Origin: Desulfocapsaceae bacterium
GTDB lineage: Bacteria > Desulfobacterota > Desulfobulbia > Desulfobulbales > Desulfocapsaceae
NCBI GenBank assembly: GCA_030653035.1
Contig: JAUSAB010000073.1
Coordinates: forward strand, 1 to 64,000
Direction of reading: 5' to 3'
DNA: 64,000 nucleotides
Within the stretch, counting starts at the first letter, position 1. The number at the start of each line of letters is the position of its first letter. Both the position numbers and the translations under genes were made by a program. Positions 1 through 9,817 of this stretch are shown one piece after another. The notes under the pieces were generated by a model. The model saw only the letters and a list, made by a program, of their open reading frames with translations. It did no database searches and had not been told where the DNA came from.

Positions 1-26
1 CTGAGAAGGAGATTTTCTCTTCTCAG
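1..26 (-). terminator. possible hairpin terminator at the 3' end of the CsgG-like gene
   Basis: An inverted repeat (CTGAGAAG at 1-8, CTTCTCAG at 19-26) closes the first gene, and its right arm overlaps that gene's stop codon (TCA, 23-25). The window starts here, so a following U-tract on the minus strand cannot be seen. Only the stem is supported; terminator function is inferred. Confidence 0.3.
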
Positions 27-877
27 TTGCCAACTTTCAACTGGCCGCCTTTACCCAGACCGCCCTTGACTTCCTGGGCCTTGTAATTGCGCAGGGAGCG
101 AACGATATTGTTGTAGGCATCCATAAAGGCGGCAGCAATGACCTTACCCTGGGGGGTGTTGGTGTAGCCGCCAAGTCCTGCGCCGCCTGCCACATTACCG
201 GCTCCGCCGAATACACTGCCAAATCCGCCGATATCGGTCTTGGAGGCGCTGCCTTCGGCGGCGGCGATCTGCACACTGGATCGGTTATCGATCATGGTCA
301 GGAGGGCGCTGGCCTCACGGGTCTTGGTGTTGGCGCCTACTGTACTGGCGATAGCGCCGGCGTGGCCGCCAATTACCCCGCCAATAAGTGATCCCGCCGC
401 GCCAGACATCCCGCCGGTATTGTCTTCACTGAACACGATCTCGGGAGAAAGACCATAATCAGAGGAGACCATCTGCCCTTTGCCAAAATTGCTGCCTTTA
501 CGCATCTCGCCGGATTTCTGTAGATCCCGTTCGCGGTTCATGGCATTCATTCCGGCCGCGCCGCGCTCTACCACGACAAAACAGTTGGATTGCTGGATCA
601 GCAGGCGCAGAAGATTGGAAGTGGGGGGAAGTTTATATTCACCGGTAAGGACAGTGTACCAGCCGGCCGACTGGTTTTCAATCAAGGAAATGGTGCCCAG
701 CGGTTCGGCGCATTTCTCAAGGGCAGAGCTTTCGCCGCTGGTGGAGCTACCTGCGGCGCCGCCGGTGGCAACGGTTTTAGCGCTTTGATTTCCCATTTGC
801 ATACTGGTGTCCACGCAGGAGGATGAGAGGAGCGCGATTGCGGTAAAGCCGAGTAGAGAGAGTCTGGCGATTGTCAT
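23..877 (-). CDS. CsgG/HfaB-family outer-membrane lipoprotein
   Basis: A 284-residue secreted lipoprotein. A signal peptide ends in a lipobox-like LLSSSC, making Cys21 the likely lipidated residue. The middle resembles the CsgG (curli secretion) family: the stretch around residues 95-160 (NCFVVVERG, MNRERDLQ, LSPEIVFSED) and the alanine/glycine-rich region that follows are typical, as is a lumenal segment carrying TREASALLTMIDNRSS. CsgG proteins form outer-membrane pores or assemble surface fibres. No curli-subunit gene is visible nearby, so the substrate is unknown. The start is well supported by GGAGG five bases upstream of ATG. It stands alone, with a 140-base gap to the next gene. Confidence 0.75.
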   Translation of the reverse strand: MTIARLSLLGFTAIALLSSSCVDTSMQMGNQSAKTVATGGAAGSSTSGESSALEKCAEPLGTISLIENQSAGWYTVLTGEYKLPPTSNLLRLLIQQSNCFVVVERGAAGMNAMNRERDLQKSGEMRKGSNFGKGQMVSSDYGLSPEIVFSEDNTGGMSGAAGSLIGGVIGGHAGAIASTVGANTKTREASALLTMIDNRSSVQIAAAEGSASKTDIGGFGSVFGGAGNVAGGAGLGGYTNTPQGKVIAAAFMDAYNNIVRSLRNYKAQEVKGGLGKGGQLKVGN

Positions 878-1016
878 TGGTGCCTCCGTAAATGATGTGG
901 CTTGTTGAGTTGTTGTTGCCCTTGAAAAAATACCAATTTACTCTAAAAAGGGTATTCTACCGTTGAGAGAAAATCAACAGGAAATTAAGAAATCATTATC
1001 ATTCCTGTTTAGTCCT

Positions 1017-2225
1017 TTAGCGAGCATTTTTGGCTGTAAGTTTTGCCTGAAGCAATGCCCCGAGGCTTCCGACAGCGTCCTCCTGTTTTTTTACGGGCTT
1101 CTCTGAAAGAAATTTTTCGTACTCGTTCTTCTCTTCTGTTTCCTTGGATTCGCTGCTGACATAATCGGTGGGAGCCAGGCTGATCTTTCTGCTTTCATTG
1201 TCAACACCTTCCACCTTGACCTCAATTTCCTGTCCTTCTTCCAGCGCCTCGCGTGGGTGATTGATGCGGCGGCCTCCACCAAGCCGGGAGATGTGGATCA
1301 GGCCATCTATGCCGGGGGCCAGGGTGACAAAGGCCCCGAAAGTAGTGAGGCGGGCGACGGTTCCGGTATGGATGGACCCCTCGGTGAAGCGCTCCCGTAC
1401 CGCGTCCCAGGGGTTTGGCAGGGTCTCTTTGAGGCTCAGGGTGATGCGTCCAGCCTTCCAGTCCAGTTTTTTGATCACGGCGGTGACTTCCTGGCCAATG
1501 GTCAGGTGTTCCTTGATGTCCTCGACCCGGCTCCAGCCGATTTCCGAGATCGGGATCATGCCGTCCATGCCGCCAATATCGACGAAGGCCCCGAAATCAC
1601 GGATGGAGCTGATAGTGCCATGAACGATTGCGCCTTCTTGCAGGCTTGCCTGCAGGGCTTCTTTCTGTTGTTCTCGTTCCTGTTCCAGCAGGGCCCTGGC
1701 TGAGACCACAATATTGCGGCCATTTTCTTCAAAACGGGTAATTACGAAGGTCATGTGGCGGCCGGTGTAGGCTGCTCCTGCATCATCCACCCGGTGCAGT
1801 CCCATCTGCGAGTAGGGGCAGAAGGCGCGGACCGAGCCGCCAAGGGTGATGTCAAAACCACCCTTGATCTCTTCCTTGACCAGGCCTTCAACCGGAATAC
1901 CGTTGCGCCAGGCCTCTTCCAGGTGGGTTGCGTTTTTCCCCGAGCCCAGTTTGATGGTGAAGATCTGCGCTCCGCCGGTGGATTTGAGAAAATAGACATC
2001 CACCTTGTCGCCGATGGCAGCAGAGAGTTCGCCCTCTTTATTGAGTAATTCAGAGATGTCGAGAATCCCTTCATTCTTGCCGCTCACATCAAGAAAGACT
2101 GAGTTGCCGCCAATACCGACAATGGTTGCACTTATTTTCTGGCCAGGTTCCAGGTGGCGCAGGGCTTTTGATGAACTTTCCTGGAACAGATCGGCAAAAC
2201 TTTGTTCGGTTGATTCCTGAGTCAT
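1017..2225 (-). CDS. S1 RNA-binding domain protein (ribosomal protein S1-like)
   Basis: A soluble protein with about four S1 OB-fold repeats; the clearest are the third (VHGTISSIRDFGAFVDIGG) and fourth (HTGTVARLTTFGAFVTLAPG). Each carries the F-GAFV signature and ends in a KISLAP or ITLSLKE type strand. This layout is shared by the short S1-like proteins of Deltaproteobacteria and other bacteria, which bind RNA and may act in translation or RNA turnover. The C-terminus is charged and probably disordered. The chosen start is the ATG giving MTQESTEQSF. A longer reading from 2297 would add 24 residues, but these look non-coding and lack a ribosome-binding site. The true ribosomal S1 has six domains, so this is probably a paralogue. 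Confidence 0.8.
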   Translation of the reverse strand: MTQESTEQSFADLFQESSSKALRHLEPGQKISATIVGIGGNSVFLDVSGKNEGILDISELLNKEGELSAAIGDKVDVYFLKSTGGAQIFTIKLGSGKNATHLEEAWRNGIPVEGLVKEEIKGGFDITLGGSVRAFCPYSQMGLHRVDDAGAAYTGRHMTFVITRFEENGRNIVVSARALLEQEREQQKEALQASLQEGAIVHGTISSIRDFGAFVDIGGMDGMIPISEIGWSRVEDIKEHLTIGQEVTAVIKKLDWKAGRITLSLKETLPNPWDAVRERFTEGSIHTGTVARLTTFGAFVTLAPGIDGLIHISRLGGGRRINHPREALEEGQEIEVKVEGVDNESRKISLAPTDYVSSESKETEEKNEYEKFLSEKPVKKQEDAVGSLGALLQAKLTAKNAR

Positions 2226-2395
2226 GGGAGAATACCTTGTGTCAATGTTTGATAGAGAGCTAACGGCTCGGTTTTTAGGCTGAAGGGTATCAATCATTAT
2301 ATATTTATTGTACCTAAAATCCTTCAGCCTTCAGCCTGAATATCTGAGTACTTATACTACCATCAAAAAGAAGAAAGTTAAAAATAAAAACAGGT

Positions 2396-4216
2396 TTAGG
2401 GGGTGGAGGCCGGGATCGCCAGGGCCAGGACCAGGGTTCCTTCCTGAAACAGGATGCGTTTTGTGGTCAGATCGGCCAGAAAATCGTGCAGGGCCTTGGG
2501 CGGGATGGACGGGAATTGCCGGGCCATATCTTTGTGTTCCCGGATCTTCTGACAGTAGAGATAGATTGCTCTGGAGGTCCCACGTAGCCGGTGCTGCAGG
2601 CAGGGGCCATTGATCTGTTCCTGACGGATAATAAGAAAGGAGCCGCCGTCGCGGTAACTCAGTGGTGGGATTCCATGGATGTCACGCCCAGTGTGGAAGG
2701 CCTGCCATTGGGCGATCTTCAGGGTGACAGGCCGCCAGAGTCGGTGCTGCAAGGTTCGGTCGCCTCGATATTCCTTGATCAGCATCTCCATTCCGGCAAG
2801 GAGCTCCTGGGGAAAGAGCCTGCGGTTTTTGGGATGCTGGAGCACTGCGGAAATGCCAAATTTTTGGGGATCATTGCCGATCGGTGAGCCTTCTCCTAAA
2901 AAAAAGGAGGCGGCGGCAAGCGGGGTGAAGGGCAGGACAAAATCGAGGTTATGCAGGGTCTCAGCCACTTCTTTTTCTGTGCTGCCGGGGAATTCGGTGA
3001 TCAAGTTGCCATTAAGCTGCATATGGCAGGCCCTGCTCTGTTTCATGGCGGCGATGTTGTCCATGACCGTGGTTCCCTTTTCCATTCTGGCCAGCAGGGT
3101 GGTGGAGAGGGACTCAATGCCCACCTGGACCGAAGAAAGACCGCCGCGGCAGTAGGCGGCCAGCTTGTCGCCATCGGTGATCACCCGGATCTCGGCAAAG
3201 AAATTATAGTCAATTGGTTCCGCGGCCATGGTCAGAAAAAAGAGATCGGCCTCTTTTGGCGGCAGGGCATTGTCCGTAAAGGTGAAGTCAAGGCAGCCAT
3301 GGCGCCGGGATTGTTCTCTCACCTCGGCCGCCATCTTGTCGTTTTGTTTCCACCGGTATCCCTGCCATTGGAGGTTCAGGTTGCAGAAGGTGCAGCGGTT
3401 CCACCAGCAGCCCCTGGAAAATTCAAGGGGAAGGATGGGGATGAAGGGCTGTCCGGGGAAGGTGGCCTGCATCTGTTGAAAGTAAGGGCTGTAATCGGGG
3501 GTTGGCAGTTGGTTCAGGTCGGCAATGCCACGGCAGGGGCTTTCGGCAAAAGGCCGCGAGCGATACATGACCTGTGGGGGCAAGATTTCCGGGGCGTCAT
3601 TCTGCCGCAGGCAATGACAGAGTTGCGTCAGGGATTCTTCCCCTTCGCCGGAGATCACATAGTCAAGCTGCGGAAAGTTGTGGAGCAGGGATGTACCCAT
3701 TCGCCCGACACATCCGGACCCGCCGGCGACAATGTGCAGGGCTGGGTGCAGTTTTTTGATGCGGGCAGCGGCAGTGAGGGATGCGAACATCTGGTTGAAG
3801 CAGATGGAAAATCCGATCAGATGAAAGCCGGCAAGATCAAGACTGGCCAGCCATTGGTCAAGGGAGTGGTCAAGGAGCTGGACGGTCTGATCAAAATCAA
3901 GCCCCTTTAGCTCCTTGTTGTTTCTGCCTTTGCTGCTTTCGTGAAAAAGCCGGGCGGCCTGCTGTCGCAGCCCTGGAAAGAGCAGGGGGCTGTAGAGGGC
4001 CTCGCCGGCCCAGCTGTTTTTGGCCAGATGGTGGTAGGTCTCGGTGCCGATAGCCTTGGCCACCTGCAGGTAGGGGTGAAAGGTGTGGGCCTGGATGGTG
4101 CTGTCACGGTCCAGCCACGCCTTCAACGCCCCCAGTTGCACGGAAGGCCGATTGAAGATCGACCAGGGCATGGAGATCAGGGCAACGCGAAAGAGATCTA
4201 CGGGTTGTGTCGCCAT
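2396..4216 (-). CDS. B12-binding radical SAM enzyme of the RiPP-maturation C-methyltransferase type
   Basis: A 606-residue cytosolic enzyme. The N-terminus (VALISMPWSIFNRPSVQLGA) and the cobalamin-domain pattern match the family named 'RiPP maturation radical SAM C-methyltransferase' (TIGR03975 type). The radical SAM cluster motif CX4CX2C is Cys270-Cys275-Cys278. The C-terminal end (YRDGGSFLIIRQ, then SRAIYLYCQKIREHKD) is the extra domain typical of this family. Members methylate unactivated carbons of ribosomal peptides using methylcobalamin. No precursor-peptide gene, transporter or peptidase is visible nearby: the gene lies between lolA and the S1-protein gene, with a 127-bp hairpin repeat upstream. 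Family membership is well supported; the substrate is unknown. No strong ribosome-binding site precedes the ATG. Confidence 0.8.
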   Translation of the reverse strand: MATQPVDLFRVALISMPWSIFNRPSVQLGALKAWLDRDSTIQAHTFHPYLQVAKAIGTETYHHLAKNSWAGEALYSPLLFPGLRQQAARLFHESSKGRNNKELKGLDFDQTVQLLDHSLDQWLASLDLAGFHLIGFSICFNQMFASLTAAARIKKLHPALHIVAGGSGCVGRMGTSLLHNFPQLDYVISGEGEESLTQLCHCLRQNDAPEILPPQVMYRSRPFAESPCRGIADLNQLPTPDYSPYFQQMQATFPGQPFIPILPLEFSRGCWWNRCTFCNLNLQWQGYRWKQNDKMAAEVREQSRRHGCLDFTFTDNALPPKEADLFFLTMAAEPIDYNFFAEIRVITDGDKLAAYCRGGLSSVQVGIESLSTTLLARMEKGTTVMDNIAAMKQSRACHMQLNGNLITEFPGSTEKEVAETLHNLDFVLPFTPLAAASFFLGEGSPIGNDPQKFGISAVLQHPKNRRLFPQELLAGMEMLIKEYRGDRTLQHRLWRPVTLKIAQWQAFHTGRDIHGIPPLSYRDGGSFLIIRQEQINGPCLQHRLRGTSRAIYLYCQKIREHKDMARQFPSIPPKALHDFLADLTTKRILFQEGTLVLALAIPASTP

Positions 4217-4249
4217 TATTAATGATGGCCTTGTGAAATGTAGCCAGGG

Positions 4250-4376
4250 TGATGGTTAAGCGAAAAGGCCCAAAGACAAGGCGGGCAAATCCTGAGGAAT
4301 GAGGCGTACGCCAGTACGCCGCAGTGACGAAGGATGCAGCGCAACGCAGTATTTGGGCCTTTGCGCTTAACCATCA
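4250..4376. repeat. hairpin repeat, family A, copy 1
   Basis: A 127-bp element with 25-base inverted ends (starting TGATGGTTAAGCG and mirrored at the far end, one mismatch) and an inner stem GGCGTAC/GTACGCC. A second copy lies at 46119-46244. The right end supplies the TGA stop codon of lolA when read on the minus strand, so the element starts exactly at that stop. It fills the gap between lolA and the radical SAM gene. The structure suggests a REP- or MITE-like dispersed element; no coding capacity is seen. Confidence 0.8.
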
Positions 4377-5128
4377 TTGATAGATGATTTCTGTCCCCTC
4401 CGGCGGGGTATAAAGAAACAGGGCGTCCATGGTCTTGCGGTCATCAGTGGCCAGGGTGTTGACCTGCAGGTCGCTGAGATCAAGGGTGGTCCGGGTATCA
4501 AAATGGTCAAGGATGTCTATGCGCTGGATCAGTGAATCCGTGGTCACCCACAGATGGATCGCGCTTACCTGCGACTGGTTTTCCTTGGGTGTGAGTTTGA
4601 TCACCTTGGAGTGGTCGGCATCTTCTTTTCCTGGGGTAAATTCAGGATTGGGGGCGGAGACAGAGAAATCCTTGAGCAGGTTGCCGGTCCCGGTGAAAAA
4701 AGAGTAGGTGATGTCGGTGCGCATGGACTCGGCAGGGCTGACGATCATCTGTTGCAGTTTGGCAAAGTACATGGAGAAATTTACGCCATCACTGACCAGG
4801 ATCTGTTTTTCCGGGGTGGTGTAGTCCCAACGCATCTTGCCGGCAGTCCCGGGGGGATCCTGGGTCTTTTTTTCTTTAACAAACCAGGCGGTGCCGCTTC
4901 CCTGCTGTGCTCTGCCGCTCAGCTCCCCTTCAGTCTTCTGGGTGAAATGAAAGCTGAGACTTGTGATCTGGTCGTAGTTTTGTTGCAGTCTCCGGGCGAT
5001 GTCCTCCGGGGACTCGGTATTGTTCTGGCTGGCGGCGAGGGGCCAGGGGAGGAGCAGGAATGCTGTGAAAACCAGCAGCAGGGCGCGCGCGGTAACAGAA
5101 AAAACGGATATTGGGGGCAGGAAAGGTT

Positions 5129-5132
<4 letters not shown>
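4374..5132 (-). CDS. lolA: outer-membrane lipoprotein carrier protein LolA
   Basis: A 252-residue periplasmic chaperone that moves lipoproteins from the inner to the outer membrane. A signal peptide (hydrophobic residues 12-33, cleavage after LAAS) precedes a LolA fold: IARRLQQNYDQITSLSFHFTQ, then GKMRWDYTTPEKQILVSDG and a final strand with LDLSDL. LolA is normally about 180-220 residues, so this is slightly long because of the signal region and an insert near residue 80-95. The ATG overlaps the murI stop (ATGA type), indicating translational coupling. The stop codon is the first triplet of a hairpin repeat. LolB is absent from the window. Confidence 0.85.
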
Positions 5133-5911
<779 letters not shown>

Positions 5912-6081
5912 GGGGAAGGGTTACTTGTCTGTGTAAAAGGTGAAGAGGGAAAGACTCCTTCTCGAGAAATCTTGAGAATACTTTTCTTGTATACCAGAAA
6001 CAGTAGAAAACGACAATATAGGATGGTTCCTGGACTCTTGCCGGTTTGCCTGTCTGCAAGAAGTATATCTGTCGTTTCTCC

Positions 6082-6915
6082 TTATTCTTTCTGGCAGTTG
6101 GGGCAGAAGTAGCTTGCCCTGCCATTTAGCTGAATCTTCTCAATTGGTGCCCCGCACTGGTGGCAGGGTTGGCCTTTCCGGCCATAGACCTGGAAGTTCA
6201 TTTGAAAGTAGCCGCGCTCGCCGTTGGCATTGATGAAATCACTGATAGTTGAGCCGCCGCAATCAATGGCTTGGGTCAGGATTGTGCGGATTACGGGGAT
6301 GAGTCTCTGCCAGTCGTGTTCCTGCAGGGTGCAGGCCGGACGGGCGGGATGGATGCCGGCAGCCATCAGGGCCTCGTTGGCGTAGATATTGCCGATGCCG
6401 GCCACCACCTTGCTGTCCATGAGAAAGGTCTTGATCGGTTGTTGTCTCTTGCGGGCGAGGGCCATGAAATGGGCAGGGGTGCAGAGGTTGCTGAATGGTT
6501 CCGGGCCGGTGCCGGCGAAAAATCCGGTTTCCCGGTTTCTTGTCTGTTCCGGGGGCAGCAGCCAGACGGCACCAAAGCGCCTGCTGTCGTTGAGGCGCAG
6601 CTCCAGACCGTTGTCCAGTTGCCAGCGGACATGATCATGGACCTTGACCGGAGCAGTGTGAGGGAAGAGGCCAAGGTTTCCGGTCATTCCCAGATGGATA
6701 ATAAGCAGCGCCTCATCATCGGTGGTGATGAGCAGGTATTTGGCGCGTCGCTCGACGGTGCGAATTGTCTGGCCGCAGAGCAGCTGGTTCATGGCAACAT
6801 GGGGGACTGGATGGCGCAGGGGCTTGCCGCTGTACCGGATACCGGTGATGATGCGATTGGTCAGGTGCGGGCGCAATCCCCGGCAGATGACCTCGACTTC
6901 CGGGAGCTCAGGCAT
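6082..6915 (-). CDS. mutM: formamidopyrimidine-DNA glycosylase (Fpg)
   Basis: Removes 8-oxoguanine and formamidopyrimidines from DNA. At 277 residues it has the standard length. Pro2 and Glu3 of MPELPEVE are the catalytic residues, and the start codon must directly precede them, which fixes the start. The helix-two-turn-helix region (VAGIGNIYANEAL) and the C-terminal zinc finger (CHQC and CPNC) are intact. It overlaps the end of the upstream phosphopantetheinyl transferase gene by eight bases, so the two are co-transcribed. Confidence 0.95.
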   Translation of the reverse strand: MPELPEVEVICRGLRPHLTNRIITGIRYSGKPLRHPVPHVAMNQLLCGQTIRTVERRAKYLLITTDDEALLIIHLGMTGNLGLFPHTAPVKVHDHVRWQLDNGLELRLNDSRRFGAVWLLPPEQTRNRETGFFAGTGPEPFSNLCTPAHFMALARKRQQPIKTFLMDSKVVAGIGNIYANEALMAAGIHPARPACTLQEHDWQRLIPVIRTILTQAIDCGGSTISDFINANGERGYFQMNFQVYGRKGQPCHQCGAPIEKIQLNGRASYFCPNCQKE

Positions 6916-7747
6916 GGTTGACTCCGGGGCAGGGTTGAGCAGGGAGGACGTACAGGCCGATTCCGTACCCCTGGTGTAGGTAGACGGTTACCTGGAATTG
7001 CAGCTGCGGATTGCCCGGTTCCTGGTGGCTATCTTGATACTCAAAGGTGAAAAGGCAGTTAGTAAGGCCTCCTGCCTCCGGGATGTTCTGGATCTGAGTT
7101 AGTGCCAGATCAAGGAAACCGGGCATGCGTGCAAGTTCAGCGCCCTTTTTGACTGCCTCTTTGGCGGCCCAGAGCAGGGTGAGATGATCTGGGAGCTGCA
7201 ATTTCTTCAGGTCGCGACCCAGAAGTCCTTCTTCTTCTTGGGAACAGAACCGCTCCTTGACCCGGCTTAGGGCGTCACTGGTTACCTGGATATCGATGCC
7301 GCAGGGGCTGGAAGCGGCCACGGCCATGGCATACCTTTTAGAATGGGAGATGGAGATGTGAGGGATATGCAGCTCTGCAGGCATGGCGCTCTGGTCGAGA
7401 AAAGGGCGGCCGGATGTAGCGGTCCTGATCTGGATATGTGGGGAACGCAGGGTTGGTTTTGATTGATTGCCATGCAGATACTGGAGGGATGCCTGTTTGG
7501 CGCAGATTCTGCCGCCCAGCCATTCAAGGTGTCTCTTTTCGTAGTGCAGTGTCTGTAATTTTTCCTGTTCTTCCCGATGCAACCACTCCTGGACCAGCGC
7601 CTTTTCCTGTCCATCGTCGATACGCGTGCGCAGATGATCAAGGTCCAGCATTGCCCCGTGCAGACGAGTCGATGCAAATCTTTTATTGATACCCATGACC
7701 AGGGATTCGGGAAGGGGTAAAAGGTGCAAGGGTCTGTTGGCTGGCAT
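6908..7747 (-). CDS. 4'-phosphopantetheinyl transferase superfamily protein
   Basis: Transfers phosphopantetheine from CoA to carrier proteins. The Sfp/AcpT signatures are visible: HISISHSKRYAMAVAA, the magnesium-binding GIDIQ near residue 150, and the WAAKEAVKK motif near residue 205. At 279 residues it is longer than AcpS and fits the Sfp/AcpT class. No polyketide or non-ribosomal peptide genes are nearby, so the carrier protein served cannot be told. An alternative start is Met18. It overlaps mutM by eight bases and is divergent from cvpA. Confidence 0.8.
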   Translation of the reverse strand: MPANRPLHLLPLPESLVMGINKRFASTRLHGAMLDLDHLRTRIDDGQEKALVQEWLHREEQEKLQTLHYEKRHLEWLGGRICAKQASLQYLHGNQSKPTLRSPHIQIRTATSGRPFLDQSAMPAELHIPHISISHSKRYAMAVAASSPCGIDIQVTSDALSRVKERFCSQEEEGLLGRDLKKLQLPDHLTLLWAAKEAVKKGAELARMPGFLDLALTQIQNIPEAGGLTNCLFTFEYQDSHQEPGNPQLQFQVTVYLHQGYGIGLYVLPAQPCPGVNHA

Positions 7748-7849
7748 GAGAATAGAAAATAATTTCTTGCAATTTCAACTGTTCCTGCTAAAAACCTTGC
7801 AGGATGTAGTCACTTTCAGTGTCGGCAGCGTTTTTTACGGGGAAGAGAT

Positions 7850-8500
7850 ATGGGCATGGGGTTGAATATGACGGCGTATGATCTGGTCATTGTTGCTATC
7901 TTCGTTTTTTTTATGGCGCGTGGGATCTGGGTTGGTCTCTTGGGCCAGGTCACGGTGATTGTTGCCCTCTATGTCGGCTATCTTGTTTCCGGTCAGTATC
8001 ATGACAAACTTTTCCCTTTTTTGCGAGGGGTTTCAGCAAATCCCCAGGTCGTCTTCCTGCTGGCCTACGCCATTCTTTTTGCCTGTACTTATGTGCTGAC
8101 CATGCTGGTGGGCAAGGCGTTGACCGGGGTGATGCAACTGACCATTGCCGGCTGGTTTGACAAAGTGCTTGGCGCCATCTTTGGCGCGGTCAAGGCCCTG
8201 ATCCTTGCCATTCTCCTGCATATGCTCCTTACCACCTTTCTGCCCCCCGATACGCCCATGCTGCGTCAGGGTCAGTTTTGCCCGTATCTGTCCCAGGCCC
8301 TGACCCTGTCTCAGCAGATGATAAAGGATGACAAGGTACGGCAGGCCTTTCAAAAAAAGATACCGGCCATCCCTGACCAGGTCAAGGCGCATCCTGCTGT
8401 GAAGCCGGTCGCGCCCGCAGCCCCGCCTGTGGAGCCGCCGCCTGTGAAAAACAATCCTGTTGAACCAGCCCCGGCCAAACCCCTACCGCCGGTACAATGA
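7850..8500 (+). CDS. CvpA family inner-membrane protein
   Basis: A 216-residue membrane protein with four hydrophobic helices (roughly residues 8-27, 30-48, 65-88 and 105-128), the CvpA layout, followed by a soluble tail rich in proline and valine (PAAPPVEPPPVK). CvpA proteins are linked to colicin V production and envelope stress tolerance; their molecular role is unresolved. GGGGAAG lies just upstream of the first ATG, with two further in-frame ATGs in the first seven codons. The 3' end overlaps the convergent glycosyltransferase gene by 18 bases. Confidence 0.75.
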   Translation: MGMGLNMTAYDLVIVAIFVFFMARGIWVGLLGQVTVIVALYVGYLVSGQYHDKLFPFLRGVSANPQVVFLLAYAILFACTYVLTMLVGKALTGVMQLTIAGWFDKVLGAIFGAVKALILAILLHMLLTTFLPPDTPMLRQGQFCPYLSQALTLSQQMIKDDKVRQAFQKKIPAIPDQVKAHPAVKPVAPAAPPVEPPPVKNNPVEPAPAKPLPPVQ

Positions 8501-9202
8501 GGCCAGTTTCTGTAAGGGGACGCGGGTGTAAAAACCAAGAATAACAAACTGGTTGATCAGAGTGGTGCGGATAACTCCCAGGCGTTGCCAGCGTCTGGCC
8601 GAGGTGGTCACCTTCTCGGGCAGGGTGGTGATCCTGCCTTCCTGTCCGGCCCTTCTGATAAAGATGAAGTCCTCCATGATCGGGGCCTCCGGGAACCCGC
8701 CTATCCGCAGAAAGTCGTCACGGCGGATGAAGAGGGCCTGATCGCCATAAGGAAGCTGCAGGAGACGTGAGCGCAGATTAGCGCCAAGGCAGATGAGTCT
8801 CAGCAGCAGGCCTGCATTCTCAATGGCGAGGCTGAAGGCCCCGGCAATGGCAGAGGTTTCGTTCAGGCAATCGAGGAGCGCTGGAGCAAAGTCTGCGGGC
8901 AGCTCGGTGTCGGCATGGAGAAAGAGCAGGACTTTGCCGCCGGCCAGTCTGGCCCCGTGATTGAGCTGGGCCCCGCGTCCGGAATGGCAGCTTTCCACCC
9001 GGAATCCCAGGCTGCGGGCCAGGGATACGGTCTGGTCACTGCTGCCGCCATCGACAATGATGATCTCGCAGGGCATGGACGTTTCAGTGTCACTACCACC
9101 CGCCAGCGCCAGGAGTCTTCGCCAGTTGTTGACCTGGGATTCTTCATTGAGGGTGGGGATGATGATCGAGATGTCTGAGGTCTGCAGGGGTATCGATGTC
9201 AT
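8483..9202 (-). CDS. GT2-family glycosyltransferase (TIGR04283 type)
   Basis: A 239-residue enzyme with a GT-A fold: IIIPTLNEE at the N-terminus, the nucleotide-binding IIIVDGGSSDQT, and the metal-binding LFLHADTELP. The GDQALFIRRDDFLRIGGFPE and EDFIF motifs are typical of the family that is usually encoded beside a TIGR04282 protein, as here. The upstream gene overlaps it by 59 bases in another frame, so the pair is probably co-expressed. The family has been named for arsenosugar biosynthesis in some genomes, but the true substrate here is unknown. Confidence 0.8.
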   Translation of the reverse strand: MTSIPLQTSDISIIIPTLNEESQVNNWRRLLALAGGSDTETSMPCEIIIVDGGSSDQTVSLARSLGFRVESCHSGRGAQLNHGARLAGGKVLLFLHADTELPADFAPALLDCLNETSAIAGAFSLAIENAGLLLRLICLGANLRSRLLQLPYGDQALFIRRDDFLRIGGFPEAPIMEDFIFIRRAGQEGRITTLPEKVTTSARRWQRLGVIRTTLINQFVILGFYTRVPLQKLASLYRR

Positions 9203-9785
9203 GGAGTCTGGTCAGGGTGTGGCAGCGCAGCTGGTGCTGTTCCGCCCGATTTTTTGTGATTGGGTACACAGTATCCGTGCCCCAGGAGATATCCTGGAAC
9301 AGGGTGCGGCAGATGCTCTCTGAGCTTTCCTGGCGCGTTCCGATAAGGTAGTAGCCCCCATCAAAGGCCGGGCCTAAGACCAGGTCATGGGTGTTCAGGG
9401 CAATAAAGGCCTCCTTCAGGATCTCGGCGGTGAGATTCGGGCAGTCGGAGCCGATGAGAAGCAGGCGTTGCATTCGGCCTTGATGACGGCTGATGGCTGT
9501 CTGCATACGGCAGCCAATGTCGCCAGCTGTCTGCTGCCGGTAGTGAAAGGCCGTGCCCAACCAGGAACGCATTTGCTCTTTGGTGCCACCGTCGTAGTGG
9601 ATCTCCAGGTGATGTGGGTGGATGGCTGCCAGCCTGGTCAGTTGGGCCAGTATCAGCTGTGTCATCCTCTGGTGGAGATCCGCGGCTCCATTTTGACCCA
9701 GCGCCGGGATAAGGCGGGTTTTGCACTGTCCCGGTTCGGGGTAGCGGGTAAAAAGAAGGACAAGATCCGGTTGAGCTGGCATCAT
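9144..9785 (-). CDS. TIGR04282-type glycosyltransferase/nucleotidyltransferase-like protein
   Basis: A 213-residue cytosolic protein with the family hallmarks LLFTRYPEPGQCKTRLIPAL near the N-terminus, IGSDCPNLTAEIL in the middle, LGPAFDGGYYLIG, and a C-terminal LHDIDTPADL. The fold is related to nucleotidyltransferases such as CofC and MobA. It is the usual partner of the downstream GT2 enzyme, whose start lies inside its 3' end. The pathway is not resolved by the context. Confidence 0.8.
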   Translation of the reverse strand: MMPAQPDLVLLFTRYPEPGQCKTRLIPALGQNGAADLHQRMTQLILAQLTRLAAIHPHHLEIHYDGGTKEQMRSWLGTAFHYRQQTAGDIGCRMQTAISRHQGRMQRLLLIGSDCPNLTAEILKEAFIALNTHDLVLGPAFDGGYYLIGTRQESSESICRTLFQDISWGTDTVYPITKNRAEQHQLRCHTLTRLHDIDTPADLRHLDHHPHPQ

Positions 9786-9817
9786 AATCGTATAGTCTGG
9801 AATTTAGCAGTCAGGAA

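Noticed and set aside
6006-6076. regulatory hairpin between murI and mutM
   Set aside because: Arms match only imperfectly and are 43 bases apart; a terminator or chance symmetry cannot be distinguished.
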